A DNA stretch of 64,000 nucleotides from contig NZ_CP019419.1 in NCBI RefSeq assembly GCF_001975665.1, forward strand, positions 248,001 through 312,000. Reading direction: 5' to 3'. Shown in pieces: positions 1 through 9,038 of the stretch. The notes beneath the pieces were generated by a model. The model saw only the letters and a program-made list of their open reading frames with translations, made no database searches and had not been told where the DNA came from. How positions within the stretch are numbered: position 1 is the stretch's first letter; every line of letters starts with the position of its first letter. This stretch comes from Polaribacter reichenbachii. Its GTDB lineage: Bacteria > Bacteroidota > Bacteroidia > Flavobacteriales > Flavobacteriaceae. Both the position numbers and the translations under genes were made by a program.

Positions 1-1
1 T

Positions 2-454
2 GGAAAACCTGGTAAAACACAATTAATTAATCATTTTAAAATTAATGATGAGTGGTTTTTAGTAGATTTACCTGGTTATGGTTATGCACAAGTTTCTAAG
101 AAAAAAAGAGTTATTTTTCAGTACTTTATAGAGAACTATTTTAAAGAAAGAGAACAATTGGTTTGTACTTTTGTTTTGATTGATTCTAGACACGATCCGC
201 AAAAAATCGATTTAGATTTTATGCGTTTCTTAGGCGAAAACCAAATTCCTTTTTGCTTAATTTTTACAAAATCAGATAAATTACCAAGTTCTAAATTAAA
301 CAAGCAAATAACATCTTATAAGAAAAAGTTATTGCAACACTGGGAAACTGTACCAACTTCTTTCTTAACCTCATCTACTACTGGTTTAGGTAGAAAAGAA
401 TTTTTAGAATTTATTGACGGTGTTAATAAGGATGTTGCCAAAGATTTTAAATAA
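2..454 (+). CDS. engB: Ribosome biogenesis GTP-binding protein EngB (YihA/YsxC), 5' truncated
   Basis: Only the last 150 codons are in the window; the frame is already open at base 2. The visible part begins with the switch I element GKPGKTQLINHF, followed by the G3 motif DLPGYG and the G4 motif TKSDK, the order expected for a TrmE-Era-EngA-EngB-type GTPase. The P-loop lies upstream of the window. The family helps assemble the 50S ribosomal subunit in the cytoplasm. The stop codon is 6 bases before the pseudouridine synthase gene, so the two are probably co-transcribed. A start further inside this stretch would give a protein lacking the GTPase motifs and is rejected. Confidence 0.93.
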   Translation, partial: GKPGKTQLINHFKINDEWFLVDLPGYGYAQVSKKKRVIFQYFIENYFKEREQLVCTFVLIDSRHDPQKIDLDFMRFLGENQIPFCLIFTKSDKLPSSKLNKQITSYKKKLLQHWETVPTSFLTSSTTGLGRKEFLEFIDGVNKDVAKDFK

Positions 455-460
455 TCGATA

Positions 461-1147
461 ATGCATTCTAATAAAGACAACTTACAGGTTTTGTTTGAAG
501 ACAATCATATTATAATTGTTAACAAACGTTCTGGTGATATTACTCAAGGTGATAAAACTGGCGACAAACCTTTAAGCGATGTTGTAAAAGAATACCTTAA
601 AACTAAATACAATAAAGCTGGTAATGTTTTTTTGGGTGTTGTACATAGATTAGACAGACCAACTTCTGGCGTAATTATTTTTGCAAGAACATCTAAAGCT
701 TTAGAGCGTTTAAACAAAATGCTACGTGATAAGAAAATTGATAAAACCTATTGGGCTGTTGTAAAAAATCATCCGAAGAAAGAAAAAGATACACTTATTA
801 ATTTCTTAAAAAAGAATCCTAAAAACAATAAATCTTCTGTTTTTAACAAAGAAATTGAAGGCTCTAAAAAAGCTGTTTTACATTATACTGTTCTTAAAAA
901 ATTAGACAATTATTCTTTGTTAGAAATTGATTTAGAAACAGGTAGACATCATCAAATTAGAACACAATTATCTTCTATAGGCTTCCCTATTAAAGGCGAT
1001 TTAAAATACGGCTTTAACAGAAGTAATAAAGACGGAAGTATTCATTTACACGCAAGAAAAATCGAATTTATTCATCCAGTTTCTAAAGAGCAAATTTCAG
1101 TTATTGCACCAACACCTAATGAAGTAATTTGGAATGCTTGTAACTAA
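461..1147 (+). CDS. RluA-family pseudouridine synthase
   Basis: A 228-residue enzyme that isomerises uridine to pseudouridine in rRNA or tRNA. The catalytic motif HRLDRPTSG is at about residues 62-70, with Asp65 as the expected nucleophile; RHHQIRTQL further on is the second conserved RluA motif. There is no S4 RNA-binding domain, so it belongs to the short RluA/TruC/RluC-like group. Which RNA position it modifies cannot be read from the sequence. It follows engB after 6 bases. Its stop codon lies inside an AT palindrome shared with the convergent acylase gene. Confidence 0.9.
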   Translation: MHSNKDNLQVLFEDNHIIIVNKRSGDITQGDKTGDKPLSDVVKEYLKTKYNKAGNVFLGVVHRLDRPTSGVIIFARTSKALERLNKMLRDKKIDKTYWAVVKNHPKKEKDTLINFLKKNPKNNKSSVFNKEIEGSKKAVLHYTVLKKLDNYSLLEIDLETGRHHQIRTQLSSIGFPIKGDLKYGFNRSNKDGSIHLHARKIEFIHPVSKEQISVIAPTPNEVIWNACN

Positions 1148-1159
1148 AATATTTTAGTT
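1142..1159. terminator. AT-only palindrome between two convergent stop codons
   Basis: The 18-base perfect palindrome AACTAAAATATTTTAGTT covers the stop of the RluA-type gene (+) and abuts the stop of the acylase gene (-). It could act as a weak two-way terminator, but it has almost no G or C in the stem and no clear U-tract, so that role is inferred. Confidence 0.4.
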
Positions 1160-3543
1160 TATTCTTTTGGTTTCAAAATTAAAACGTGCTCACTTTTTTT
1201 AATTTCAGCTTCATTTAGTTTCATTTTTTCGAATTTACCATCTACATATTTTTCAGCTTGATTTTTGTAATAATCGCTAAAAATATTACCAGATTGACCT
1301 GTAGGAATAATTCCTAAGCTATTTTCTACATCAGAAAAATCGACAACTCTTCTTGAAGATGGACCTGAAGTTATTTTATAAATCCCTGTGCTATCTAACT
1401 TAAAAATCTGATTGTTAATCACCTCATTACCTCCTATTGTTTTAAATGGCCCAACATTAAAAATTTTTCGTAAAATTCCGCCAGCCTTACCTATTGCGTG
1501 TTCGTGTTCTACAGAAATCACCCTATCCCAAGTCCAACTTTCTACATTTGCACCCAATTGATTTTGTAAAAAAGCAATTGCACTTTTATACGATTTTGTA
1601 ATAATTTCTTCTTTGGTTTCAACTTTGTTTTTGGTTGAAATATCATCCCACCAAACAGAATTTTCTCTATCTATTTGATTTACCAAAACCTGATCTTGCA
1701 ACTGAGAATTGATAAATAAATCAAACCCACTACCTAATTCATCTTTATAGGTATTTTGTAAAAACTCAAACAAAAAACGGTTGTAAATTGTAGGTGCAAT
1801 AGATGTTTTTAAATAAACACCTTCCCAATTTTCTAAAATTGAAAACGCTTGTTTTTCTGATGCTCCTAATTCGCCTTTCGAAACAAATTTCAATAAATCT
1901 CTAGCAATATTATGATCTACAGAAGAAGTAACATCGTACAACATTTTAGCAACATCTTGTTTTGTAAAATCGTTTTTAGCCTCTAAAAGATTTACAATTC
2001 TCTTAGATCTATTTTCTGGCTGATAATAACCAGGATACAATTTACCTCTTACAGAATCTGGTTGATGATTTGCAGAATACACATAATTCGATTTCGGATT
2101 TATCGATTTCGGGTTTTCGCTAAAATCTAAATATTCTATAATTTCATCTTTACCAGAAGCACCATTTAAATACATTTTAGAAAACAAACTATCTCTTAAT
2201 TGATACAATTTTGCAGAAGCAAACCAGGCAATATTATCATCAGCATCACCATACATTACATTTAAACCTGGAGCGTGAATTTTAGCTACAGATTTTTTAA
2301 AATCATTTATAGAATTGGAATGCGATATTCCATAAGAAACATCTAACATTTCGTTTTTTAATTGTGTGTAAATCCAATTCATAGCTACTGGTCTTTCATC
2401 CTCTAAATGAGAAATGATTCCGTTCATTATTGGACCGTGTTTAGAAACTTTAACTGTAAAAGTAGTATCTGCACCTCCTTTTATATTGATGGTTTTTGTT
2501 CTAGTTTCATAAAATTGATAACCATTTTCAATTTTATAAGATTCATCATTTTTCGGATTATTTTCTTCGATATAAAAATTTAAATCGTCGTTTGCCAACA
2601 TTGTTAAACCATAAGCATAATTTTTGTTATGTCCCAATAATGGAAAAGGCATTAAGGCAATATTAAATCCGTACATCTCAAAATCAGGCGTTTTTATATG
2701 ATTTTGATACCAAACAGAAGGTTGAGAATATCCAATATGAGGATCGTTTGCAAAAATTACTTTTCCGTTTTTGGTTTTATCTGCACCAATTACCCAAGAA
2801 TTGCTCCCAATTAAAGGCGGAACAGGCATTTGGTCCATAATGGCACTTACACTTTTAGAAAAATTGGAATTAATTTTAGAAACGCTATCCATTTTATTAA
2901 TGAGTAAATTTTTAGAATACGCTCCTAAAACTTCATCCAAATAAGGTTTACCTAATTTCTCTTTAATTTCTGTTAAAAGCGGATCTGTTTTGTGAGCAAC
3001 AGCAAAACTAAAAGACATATAACCAAACACATTATAAATATCTTTAATGGTATATTTCTCCTTTTCAATACCTAATAACCTAAATTCTAAAGGTGTACTT
3101 CCTTCTTCTAAATACTGATTAATTCCGTCTAAATAAGCCTGAGTTAACATATAAGAATCTGAACTTTTATCTAAACCAGCAATTGTTTTATCAGCAGCTT
3201 CTTCTATTCCTAATCCAGAGAAAAACACATCTGTACTTACTAAATCTTTACCAAAAATTTCTGATAATCTTCCTGGTGCAATTCTTCTAATTAATTCCAT
3301 TTGCCACAATCTATCTTGAGCGTGAATATATCCCAAAGCCAAATATGCGTCTTTCTGATTTTGTGCATTTATATGTGGCACACCAATTTCATCAAAATAA
3401 ACAGTTACATCATCTGATAGATTTTTGATTTCTAATTCACCTGAATATTTTGGTTCATTCACTTTTGAATACACAAATATTAAGACAACAATTAGAATTA
3501 CAAGAAAAACTACAATTTTTAAACCTTTTTTTAGAAATTTCAT
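1159..3543 (-). CDS. Penicillin acylase family protein (N-terminal nucleophile hydrolase)
   Basis: A 794-residue periplasmic or membrane-anchored amidohydrolase. Residues 9-25 form a hydrophobic signal or anchor segment. The family is made as a precursor that cuts itself before a serine, which becomes the N-terminal nucleophile of the beta chain; here that is the GSNSW motif with Ser247 (codon at 2803-2805). The alpha chain contains GYIHAQDRLWQME, typical of the family. Members hydrolyse penicillins, acyl-homoserine lactones or other acyl amides; the substrate here is unknown, and quorum quenching is only a possibility. The gene is divergent from the aminotransferase gene; a TATCTTTG box on the minus strand (3571-3564) lies 20 bases upstream of the start. 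Confidence 0.88.
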   Translation of the reverse strand: MKFLKKGLKIVVFLVILIVVLIFVYSKVNEPKYSGELEIKNLSDDVTVYFDEIGVPHINAQNQKDAYLALGYIHAQDRLWQMELIRRIAPGRLSEIFGKDLVSTDVFFSGLGIEEAADKTIAGLDKSSDSYMLTQAYLDGINQYLEEGSTPLEFRLLGIEKEKYTIKDIYNVFGYMSFSFAVAHKTDPLLTEIKEKLGKPYLDEVLGAYSKNLLINKMDSVSKINSNFSKSVSAIMDQMPVPPLIGSNSWVIGADKTKNGKVIFANDPHIGYSQPSVWYQNHIKTPDFEMYGFNIALMPFPLLGHNKNYAYGLTMLANDDLNFYIEENNPKNDESYKIENGYQFYETRTKTINIKGGADTTFTVKVSKHGPIMNGIISHLEDERPVAMNWIYTQLKNEMLDVSYGISHSNSINDFKKSVAKIHAPGLNVMYGDADDNIAWFASAKLYQLRDSLFSKMYLNGASGKDEIIEYLDFSENPKSINPKSNYVYSANHQPDSVRGKLYPGYYQPENRSKRIVNLLEAKNDFTKQDVAKMLYDVTSSVDHNIARDLLKFVSKGELGASEKQAFSILENWEGVYLKTSIAPTIYNRFLFEFLQNTYKDELGSGFDLFINSQLQDQVLVNQIDRENSVWWDDISTKNKVETKEEIITKSYKSAIAFLQNQLGANVESWTWDRVISVEHEHAIGKAGGILRKIFNVGPFKTIGGNEVINNQIFKLDSTGIYKITSGPSSRRVVDFSDVENSLGIIPTGQSGNIFSDYYKNQAEKYVDGKFEKMKLNEAEIKKSEHVLILKPKE

Positions 3544-3563
3544 TTGAAAATTTTTGAACTTAT

Positions 3564-3593
3564 CAAAGATAAAGGATTTAAATCGTATTTTTG
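3564..3593. promoter_or_regulatory. Divergent -7 boxes for the acylase and aminotransferase genes
   Basis: On the minus strand TATCTTTG (3571-3564) matches the Bacteroidota -7 element TAnnTTTG and points to the acylase gene. On the plus strand TATTTTTG (3586-3593) points to the aminotransferase gene. Neither has a TTG at the usual 17-23 bases upstream, so these are -7-only matches. Confidence 0.5.
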
Positions 3594-3616
3594 ATGTATC
3601 AATATATGTAGCTTTT

Positions 3617-4780
3617 ATGAAAAAAATTCAAATGGTTGATTTGCAAAGTCAATATCAACAAATCAAAGAAACTGTAGATACTTCAATTCAAGAAGTTTTA
3701 AATTCATCAGCTTATATAAATGGTCCTTTAGTTAAAGAATTTCAAAAAGATTTAGAAGATTATTTAGATGTAAAACACGTAATTCCTTGTGCTAATGGTA
3801 CAGATGCCCTGCAAATTGCAATGATGGGTTTAGGTCTAAAACAAGGAGATGAAGTTATTACTGCAGATTTTACATTTGCAGCAACGGTAGAGGTTATTGC
3901 TTTACTAAAATTAACACCTGTTTTGGTTGATGTTGAAGCTGATACTTTTAACATTGATATAGAAGCATTAAAAAAAGCAATTACACCAAAAACAAAGGCA
4001 ATTGTGCCTGTTCATTTATTTGGACAAGTAGCAAATATGGATGCAGTTTTAGAAATAGCTGCAGCACACAACTTATTTGTAATCGAAGATAATGCACAAG
4101 CTATTGGTGCTGATTATACTTTTAAAGATGGTTCGCAGAAAAAAGCAGGAACTATTGGTAATGTAGGTACAACTTCATTTTTTCCATCTAAAAACTTAGG
4201 TTGTTATGGAGATGGAGGAGCAATCTTTACTAATGACGATGATTTAGCACACACCATTCGTGGAATTGTTAATCACGGAATGTACGAAAGATATTATCAT
4301 GATGTTGTTGGGGTAAATTCTAGATTAGATTCTGTTCAAGCAGCTGTTTTAAAAGCAAAATTACCAAAACTAGATAGTTATTGCGATGCTCGTAGAAATG
4401 CAGCATGTTTTTACAATAAGGCCTTTGCAAATAATCCTAATATTATTATACCTACAGTAAAATCTAACAAAACAGAAAACTGTAATTCAATATGCGATGT
4501 TTGTGATTGCCACGTTTACCATCAATACACATTACAAATTACTAACGGAAAAAGAGATGAATTACACAAACATCTGCTTGCAGAAGACATACCAAATGCA
4601 ATTTATTATCCAGTGGCTTTACACTCTCAAAAAGCTTATCAAGATGAAAGATATAATGAAGAAGATTTCCCTGTAACCAACAGCCTAATAAAAACGGTTA
4701 TTTCTTTACCTATGCACACAGAATTAGATGAAGAACAACTAACTTTTATTACTGAAACAATCATCAATTTTTTAAATTAA
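3617..4780 (+). CDS. DegT/DnrJ/EryC1/StrS family PLP-dependent sugar aminotransferase
   Basis: The chosen ATG gives 387 residues beginning MKKIQMVDLQSQY, the normal N terminus of the family; a TTG 63 bases upstream would lie upstream of the promoter box. These enzymes transfer an amino group to keto-sugar nucleotides for surface polysaccharide synthesis. The PLP lysine is Lys192 in FFPSKNLGCYGDGG, with Asp158 of EDNAQ binding the cofactor. An unusual cluster of four cysteines (Cys289, 293, 296, 298; spacing CxxxCxxCxC) sits just before the HVYHQYT motif. galE follows after 23 bases, which supports a sugar-nucleotide operon. Confidence 0.9.
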   Translation: MKKIQMVDLQSQYQQIKETVDTSIQEVLNSSAYINGPLVKEFQKDLEDYLDVKHVIPCANGTDALQIAMMGLGLKQGDEVITADFTFAATVEVIALLKLTPVLVDVEADTFNIDIEALKKAITPKTKAIVPVHLFGQVANMDAVLEIAAAHNLFVIEDNAQAIGADYTFKDGSQKKAGTIGNVGTTSFFPSKNLGCYGDGGAIFTNDDDLAHTIRGIVNHGMYERYYHDVVGVNSRLDSVQAAVLKAKLPKLDSYCDARRNAACFYNKAFANNPNIIIPTVKSNKTENCNSICDVCDCHVYHQYTLQITNGKRDELHKHLLAEDIPNAIYYPVALHSQKAYQDERYNEEDFPVTNSLIKTVISLPMHTELDEEQLTFITETIINFLN

Positions 4781-4803
4781 CTAACCCTAAAAATAATAAT
4801 AAA

Positions 4804-5814
4804 ATGAAAAGAATTTTAGTAACAGGAGGCCTTGGTTTCATCGGATCGCACACAGTTGTGGAATTACAAAATGAAGGTTTTGAAGTAGTAATTATTGATA
4901 ATTTATCGAATACAACAATATCTGTTTTAGATAGCATTACAGAAATTACAGGTATAAAACCAGATTTTCATCAAATAGATTTACGTGTTAAAGATGATGT
5001 AAAATTTTTTTTTGACAACAATAAAGTAGATGGAATTATTCATTTTGCTGCGTATAAAGCTGTTGGAGAAAGTATGGGAAAACCTTTAGAGTATTATGAA
5101 AATAACTTGGGAACTCTTGTATATCTTTTACAAGAAATGAGAGATCGTAAGCTAGATAACTTTATTTTTTCATCTTCATGTACCGTTTATGGTCAAGCAG
5201 ATGAATTGCCTATTACAGAAAATGCACCTGTAAAAGCTGCTGAATCTGTTTACGGAAACACCAAACAAATTGGTGAAGAAATTATTAGAGATGCTAGTAA
5301 TGCTCACAATATTAATACGATTGCATTACGTTATTTTAATCCAGTAGGAGCGCATCCAACCGTTAAAATTGGCGAATTACCTTTAGGAGTTCCACAAAAC
5401 TTGATTCCTTTTATTACGCAGACTGCTGCTGGAATACGTGAACAATTATCTGTTTTTGGAGATGATTACCCAACCGAAGATGGAACTGCAGTTCGTGATT
5501 ATATTCATGTAGTAGATTTAGCTAAAGCTCATATTGCTGCTTTAACAAGATTAATCAATAAGAAAAATAAAAAAGCGTTTGAGTATTTTAACATCGGTAC
5601 AGGAACTGGTAGTTCTGTTTTAGAAGTTATTAATACGTTCGAAAAAGTAAATAACTTAAAATTAAACTATAAAATTGTAGACAGACGTGAAGGTGATGTT
5701 GTCGCTGCTTATGCTGATACTACAATTGCTAATAAAGAATTAAATTGGAAAACTGAAAAAGACCTTGGAGAGGCGTTAGAATCTGCTTGGAAATGGCAAC
5801 AGAAACAATCTTAA
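4804..5814 (+). CDS. galE: UDP-glucose 4-epimerase
   Basis: A 336-residue extended short-chain dehydrogenase that interconverts UDP-glucose and UDP-galactose using bound NAD. The Rossmann motif GGLGFIG is at residues 8-14. The catalytic Ser-Tyr-Lys set is visible as SSSCTVYG (about 123-130) and Y150xxxK154. The length is normal for GalE. It lies 23 bases after the DegT aminotransferase gene and ends just before a strong palindromic terminator. UDP-N-acetylhexosamine epimerase activity is possible, because the family does not separate cleanly by sequence alone. Confidence 0.9.
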   Translation: MKRILVTGGLGFIGSHTVVELQNEGFEVVIIDNLSNTTISVLDSITEITGIKPDFHQIDLRVKDDVKFFFDNNKVDGIIHFAAYKAVGESMGKPLEYYENNLGTLVYLLQEMRDRKLDNFIFSSSCTVYGQADELPITENAPVKAAESVYGNTKQIGEEIIRDASNAHNINTIALRYFNPVGAHPTVKIGELPLGVPQNLIPFITQTAAGIREQLSVFGDDYPTEDGTAVRDYIHVVDLAKAHIAALTRLINKKNKKAFEYFNIGTGTGSSVLEVINTFEKVNNLKLNYKIVDRREGDVVAAYADTTIANKELNWKTEKDLGEALESAWKWQQKQS

Positions 5815-5836
5815 TTCTTTTTTGAATACACATAAA

Positions 5837-5870
5837 AAAACCTCAAAAGTAAATTTACTTTTGAGGTTTT
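5837..5870. terminator. Bidirectional intrinsic terminator
   Basis: A perfect 34-base palindrome (17-base arms, core CCTCAAAAGTAAA and its complement) flanked by A-runs on the left and T-runs on the right. It can end galE transcription on the plus strand and the DUF2911 gene on the minus strand. Confidence 0.85.
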
Positions 5871-5895
5871 TTACTTTATAAATTAGAATACCTTT

Positions 5896-6438
5896 TTATC
5901 CTTTTACTGGTAAAGAAACAATTGTTTCTCCCCAAGCCATATACATTGTTGCATCCTCTTCTTCTCCATCAAAAGCAATAGAAAAAGCCTCAACAGATTC
6001 TTTATTTTTAGAAACCTCTGCTGTAACTCTTACCACATCTTCTCCTTTATCATAAAAGTAAGAACCCCAAACATTTTTCTGGTTACTTAAAATTACTGTC
6101 CATTCTCCATCTGTAGGAATTGTAAATAAAGTATAAGTACCCGCTTTTACTTTTTTATCTCCAAAAGTTACATTTTTATAAAATGTAATTTCTGCAGCCT
6201 CGTTTGCACCTGTTCTCCAAACTTTATCTTTTGGTGCTAGTTTGTCTAAAGATCTTCCTTTTAATTGTGGCCTACTGTAAATTACTTTTACTAATTTATC
6301 TGCATTTCTCCAGTTTACAGGATAAGCAGCTGCATCCATAGGACTTACATCTAGTTTAGCAAATTCTTGAGCAAAAGTGTTGTTTGATGAAATTAAAGCA
6401 ATTGTAAATATTGCAATTGATAAAATAGCTTTTTTCAT
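5896..6438 (-). CDS. DUF2911 domain-containing secreted protein
   Basis: A 180-residue protein with a cleavable signal peptide (MKKAILSIAIFTIALISSNNTFAQ region, residues 1-23). The remainder matches my recollection of the DUF2911 family, including the VKVIYSRPQLKGR stretch and the WRTGANEA segment. The family is common in Bacteroidota and its function is unknown; I infer only that it is periplasmic or surface-exposed. It stands alone, downstream of the feo operon on the same strand but separated from it by about 90 bases. Confidence 0.85.
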   Translation of the reverse strand: MKKAILSIAIFTIALISSNNTFAQEFAKLDVSPMDAAAYPVNWRNADKLVKVIYSRPQLKGRSLDKLAPKDKVWRTGANEAAEITFYKNVTFGDKKVKAGTYTLFTIPTDGEWTVILSNQKNVWGSYFYDKGEDVVRVTAEVSKNKESVEAFSIAFDGEEEDATMYMAWGETIVSLPVKG

Positions 6439-6526
6439 TTTGTATAAAATTAAGTTTATGTTTTCTGTTCTGTCATCATAAAGGTAAAAAACCTTACAAA
6501 GAGAATCCTTAAGTTTCTGTTAATAT

Positions 6527-6643
6527 TTAATGACAATCGCAATCTGAACTACAATTTTCATCCTTTTTTGATGGAAAAACGTACTTTTTCATCAAAAAAA
6601 CAACAGCCAATGCTACTAAAAGATAAACGATAACTTGTTGCAT
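6527..6643 (-). CDS. FeoB-associated small Cys-tailed membrane protein
   Basis: A 38-residue protein starting MQQVIVYLLVALAVVF: one transmembrane helix followed by a charged tail ending NCSSDCDCH, with three cysteines. The chosen ATG overlaps the feoB stop by one base (TAATG), which suggests translational coupling; a longer reading frame extends 84 bases upstream into feoB but has no separate support. Small Cys-rich proteins encoded after feoB are known in many bacteria (FeoB-associated or FeoC-like membrane proteins). The cysteine/histidine tail could bind iron, which is inference. Confidence 0.8.
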   Translation of the reverse strand: MQQVIVYLLVALAVVFLMKKYVFPSKKDENCSSDCDCH

Positions 6644-8754
6644 TAACTTAAAATTTGATAGGTTAATAATGATGAAACATAAGCCAATAATGCCATTCCA
6701 AACAACTGAATTAATGGCCATTTCCAAGATTTAGTTTCTCGTTTTACTATAGCTAAAGTAGCCATACATTGCATTGCAAAAGCATAAAAAACCATTAAAG
6801 ACATACCCACAGGAAAATTAAATCGTTTTTTGCCAGTATCCGGATTTATTTCTGATGCCATTTTTTGCTTAATAGTTGTTGTATCTTCATCATCTGCTTC
6901 TACACTATAAATCGTAGCCAAAGTACCTACAAAAACCTCACGAGCAGCAAAAGAAGTTATTAAAGCAATTCCAATTTTCCAATCGTAACCTAAAGGTTTT
7001 ATAACTGGTTCTATAGTTTTTCCTAGAACACCAATGTAAGATTTTTCTAATTTTACTGATGCAATTTTTTGTTGAAGTTCCTCATCATTTAAATTCTGAT
7101 TATCGACATTAGTAACAACAATTTGTTCTGCATTTTTATAATCAGAACCACCATTTGATGCCAAAAACCACAATACTATAGACAATGCTAAAATAATTTT
7201 ACCTGCTCCAAAAACAAAAGCTTTTGTTTTTTCTACAACTTCAAAAAGAATATTTTTTACAGACGGTAATTTGTAATTTGGCATCTCTACCACAAAGAAT
7301 GATTTTGTTTTAATCTTTAAGGTTTTGTGCAAAATATAAGCGGCTAAGATTGCAGAAGCAAAACCTAAAAAGTATAATAATAATAAAACCAAACCTTGTA
7401 GATTTAAAAATCCGAAGACTTTTTTATCAGGAATAATTAAGGCAATTAAAATTGCATATACAGGCAAACGAGCCGAACAAGTTGTAAACGGAGTAACTAA
7501 AATGGTAATTAAACGCTCTTTCCAACTCGAAATAGTTCTAGTTGCCATAATTGCAGGAATTGCACAAGCTGTACCCGAAATTAACGGAATTATACTTTTA
7601 CCATTCATACCAAAACGTCGCATAATTTTATCCATTAAAAACACAACTCTACTCATATAACCAGTTTCTTCTAAAACTGCGATAAATAAAAAGAGAATAG
7701 CAATTTGAGGTATAAAAATAATAACACCACCAATACCCGGAATTATTCCTTGTGTTAATAAATCTGTAAAAACACCTGCAGGCAAATTTCTGTTTACAAA
7801 ATCAGAAATTTGAGCAAAAGTGGCATCTATAATATCCATTGGCATTGAAGACCAATCGAAAATAGATTGAAAGATTACGAGTAAGATCAAACTAAAAAAC
7901 ACATAACCAAAAATCTTATGGGTAAATATTTTATCTAATTTACTTCTTAAATCTTTTGCTTTGCTTTTATCTATTAAATACGTTTTCTTTAAAATTTTAT
8001 TTATTTCTTGATAACGATAAATAGTTTCTTTATGCTGATATTTCTTTAATTTAGAAATGTCTTGTTTAAAAGCTAATAATTTTTCTTTTTCCTCTTTTGT
8101 AATGGTTTCTGGAAAATTATTTTGCGTAACCATTAGCCATAATTGATACAGCGAATAATTAGGACTAATTTCTTTTAATTTATAAAAATAATCAGGATCA
8201 ATTTTAGAATTTATACCACAAAGTGGTGATGCTTTTGCAGCTACATGACAACGAATAATAGCTTCTTTTACCGCTTTTATACCTTCGTTTTTTCTTGCAC
8301 TTACAAGAACTATTTCTGTATTTAGCTCTTCTTTTAATAATGATAAATCAATAGAAATACCTTTTCTATCCATTTGATCTACCATATTAATGGCTAAAAC
8401 TGTAGGAATTTCTAAATCTTTAATCTGAGAAAAAAGCAGTAAATTTCTTTTTAAGTTTTCTACATCAGCAACCACAAGAATAACATCTGGTGATGCTTTA
8501 ATATCATTATTTAAAAGTGTTTTTAAAACTATACTTTCATCTAACGAAGTAGGGTTTATGCTGTAAGTACCAGGTAAATCTGTAATTATTGCATTTTGAG
8601 TAGGTGATAATTTACTTATTCCTTGTTTTTTATCTACAGTTACTCCTGGATAATTCCCTACTTTTTGATTTAATCCTGTAAGTTGATTAAATAATGAAGT
8701 TTTTCCTGTATTCGGATTTCCTATTAAAGCAACTTTTATATCGTTTTTAGACAT
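6643..8754 (-). CDS. feoB: Ferrous iron transporter B
   Basis: A 703-residue inner-membrane Fe(II) transporter. The N-terminal G domain has GNPNTGKTS (12-20), the switch region YPGVTV (35-40), DLPG (59-62) and NMVD (123-126). A helical linker follows, then a membrane part with about nine hydrophobic segments including the two gate regions (near PGIGGVIIFIPQI and the GTACAIPAIMATR segment). Length fits the Bacteroidota FeoB group. The start overlaps the feoA stop by one base and the stop overlaps the next microprotein start, so the three genes form one tight operon. Confidence 0.96.
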   Translation of the reverse strand: MSKNDIKVALIGNPNTGKTSLFNQLTGLNQKVGNYPGVTVDKKQGISKLSPTQNAIITDLPGTYSINPTSLDESIVLKTLLNNDIKASPDVILVVADVENLKRNLLLFSQIKDLEIPTVLAINMVDQMDRKGISIDLSLLKEELNTEIVLVSARKNEGIKAVKEAIIRCHVAAKASPLCGINSKIDPDYFYKLKEISPNYSLYQLWLMVTQNNFPETITKEEKEKLLAFKQDISKLKKYQHKETIYRYQEINKILKKTYLIDKSKAKDLRSKLDKIFTHKIFGYVFFSLILLVIFQSIFDWSSMPMDIIDATFAQISDFVNRNLPAGVFTDLLTQGIIPGIGGVIIFIPQIAILFLFIAVLEETGYMSRVVFLMDKIMRRFGMNGKSIIPLISGTACAIPAIMATRTISSWKERLITILVTPFTTCSARLPVYAILIALIIPDKKVFGFLNLQGLVLLLLYFLGFASAILAAYILHKTLKIKTKSFFVVEMPNYKLPSVKNILFEVVEKTKAFVFGAGKIILALSIVLWFLASNGGSDYKNAEQIVVTNVDNQNLNDEELQQKIASVKLEKSYIGVLGKTIEPVIKPLGYDWKIGIALITSFAAREVFVGTLATIYSVEADDEDTTTIKQKMASEINPDTGKKRFNFPVGMSLMVFYAFAMQCMATLAIVKRETKSWKWPLIQLFGMALLAYVSSLLTYQILS

Positions 8755-8984
8755 TAATTATTTGCTTTAAGAATTTGAATTTGACTTGCTGTTTCTTTTC
8801 TAATTGCTAAATGACTACCATTTACACAAATATAAAGCGGGTCTTTTAATGGTGCAATTTGAACCAATTTAACTTCTGCTCCAGGCAAACAGCCCATTTC
8901 TAATAATTTTAAAGGAATAAAATCTAACGATTCTTCAGAAATATAACCTATTTCACCAATATTTAAAGTTGCAATTGTGCTCAA
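8754..8984 (-). CDS. feoA: Ferrous iron transport protein A
   Basis: A 76-residue SH3-like cytoplasmic protein that supports FeoB. Typical features are the early LNIGEIGYI segment, LLEMGCLPGAEV (the conserved MGL/C-x-PG turn) and a C-terminal LAIRKETASQI strand. It is the first gene of the feoA-feoB-microprotein operon. Upstream is a full promoter with an internal palindrome and then a hairpin in the transcribed leader. Confidence 0.94.
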   Translation of the reverse strand: MSTIATLNIGEIGYISEESLDFIPLKLLEMGCLPGAEVKLVQIAPLKDPLYICVNGSHLAIRKETASQIQILKANN

Positions 8985-9003
8985 TTCGTTTGTTATAAAA
9001 AGA

Positions 9004-9025
9004 ATCCCGCATAAAAAAGCGGGAT
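9004..9025 (-). terminator. GC-rich hairpin with U-tract between the SCO gene and feoA
   Basis: The minus strand reads ATCCCGC, an 8-base loop, GCGGGAT and then TTTTT. This is a good intrinsic terminator for the upstream SCO gene. It also lies downstream of the feoAB promoter, so feo transcripts must read through it; an attenuation role is possible. Confidence 0.75.
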
Positions 9026-9038
9026 ATGTTATTCTTTA

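Noticed and set aside
1159..3543. Penicillin resistance or quorum-quenching enzyme
   Set aside because: The family also includes other amidases; nothing nearby (beta-lactam or AHL genes) supports a particular substrate.
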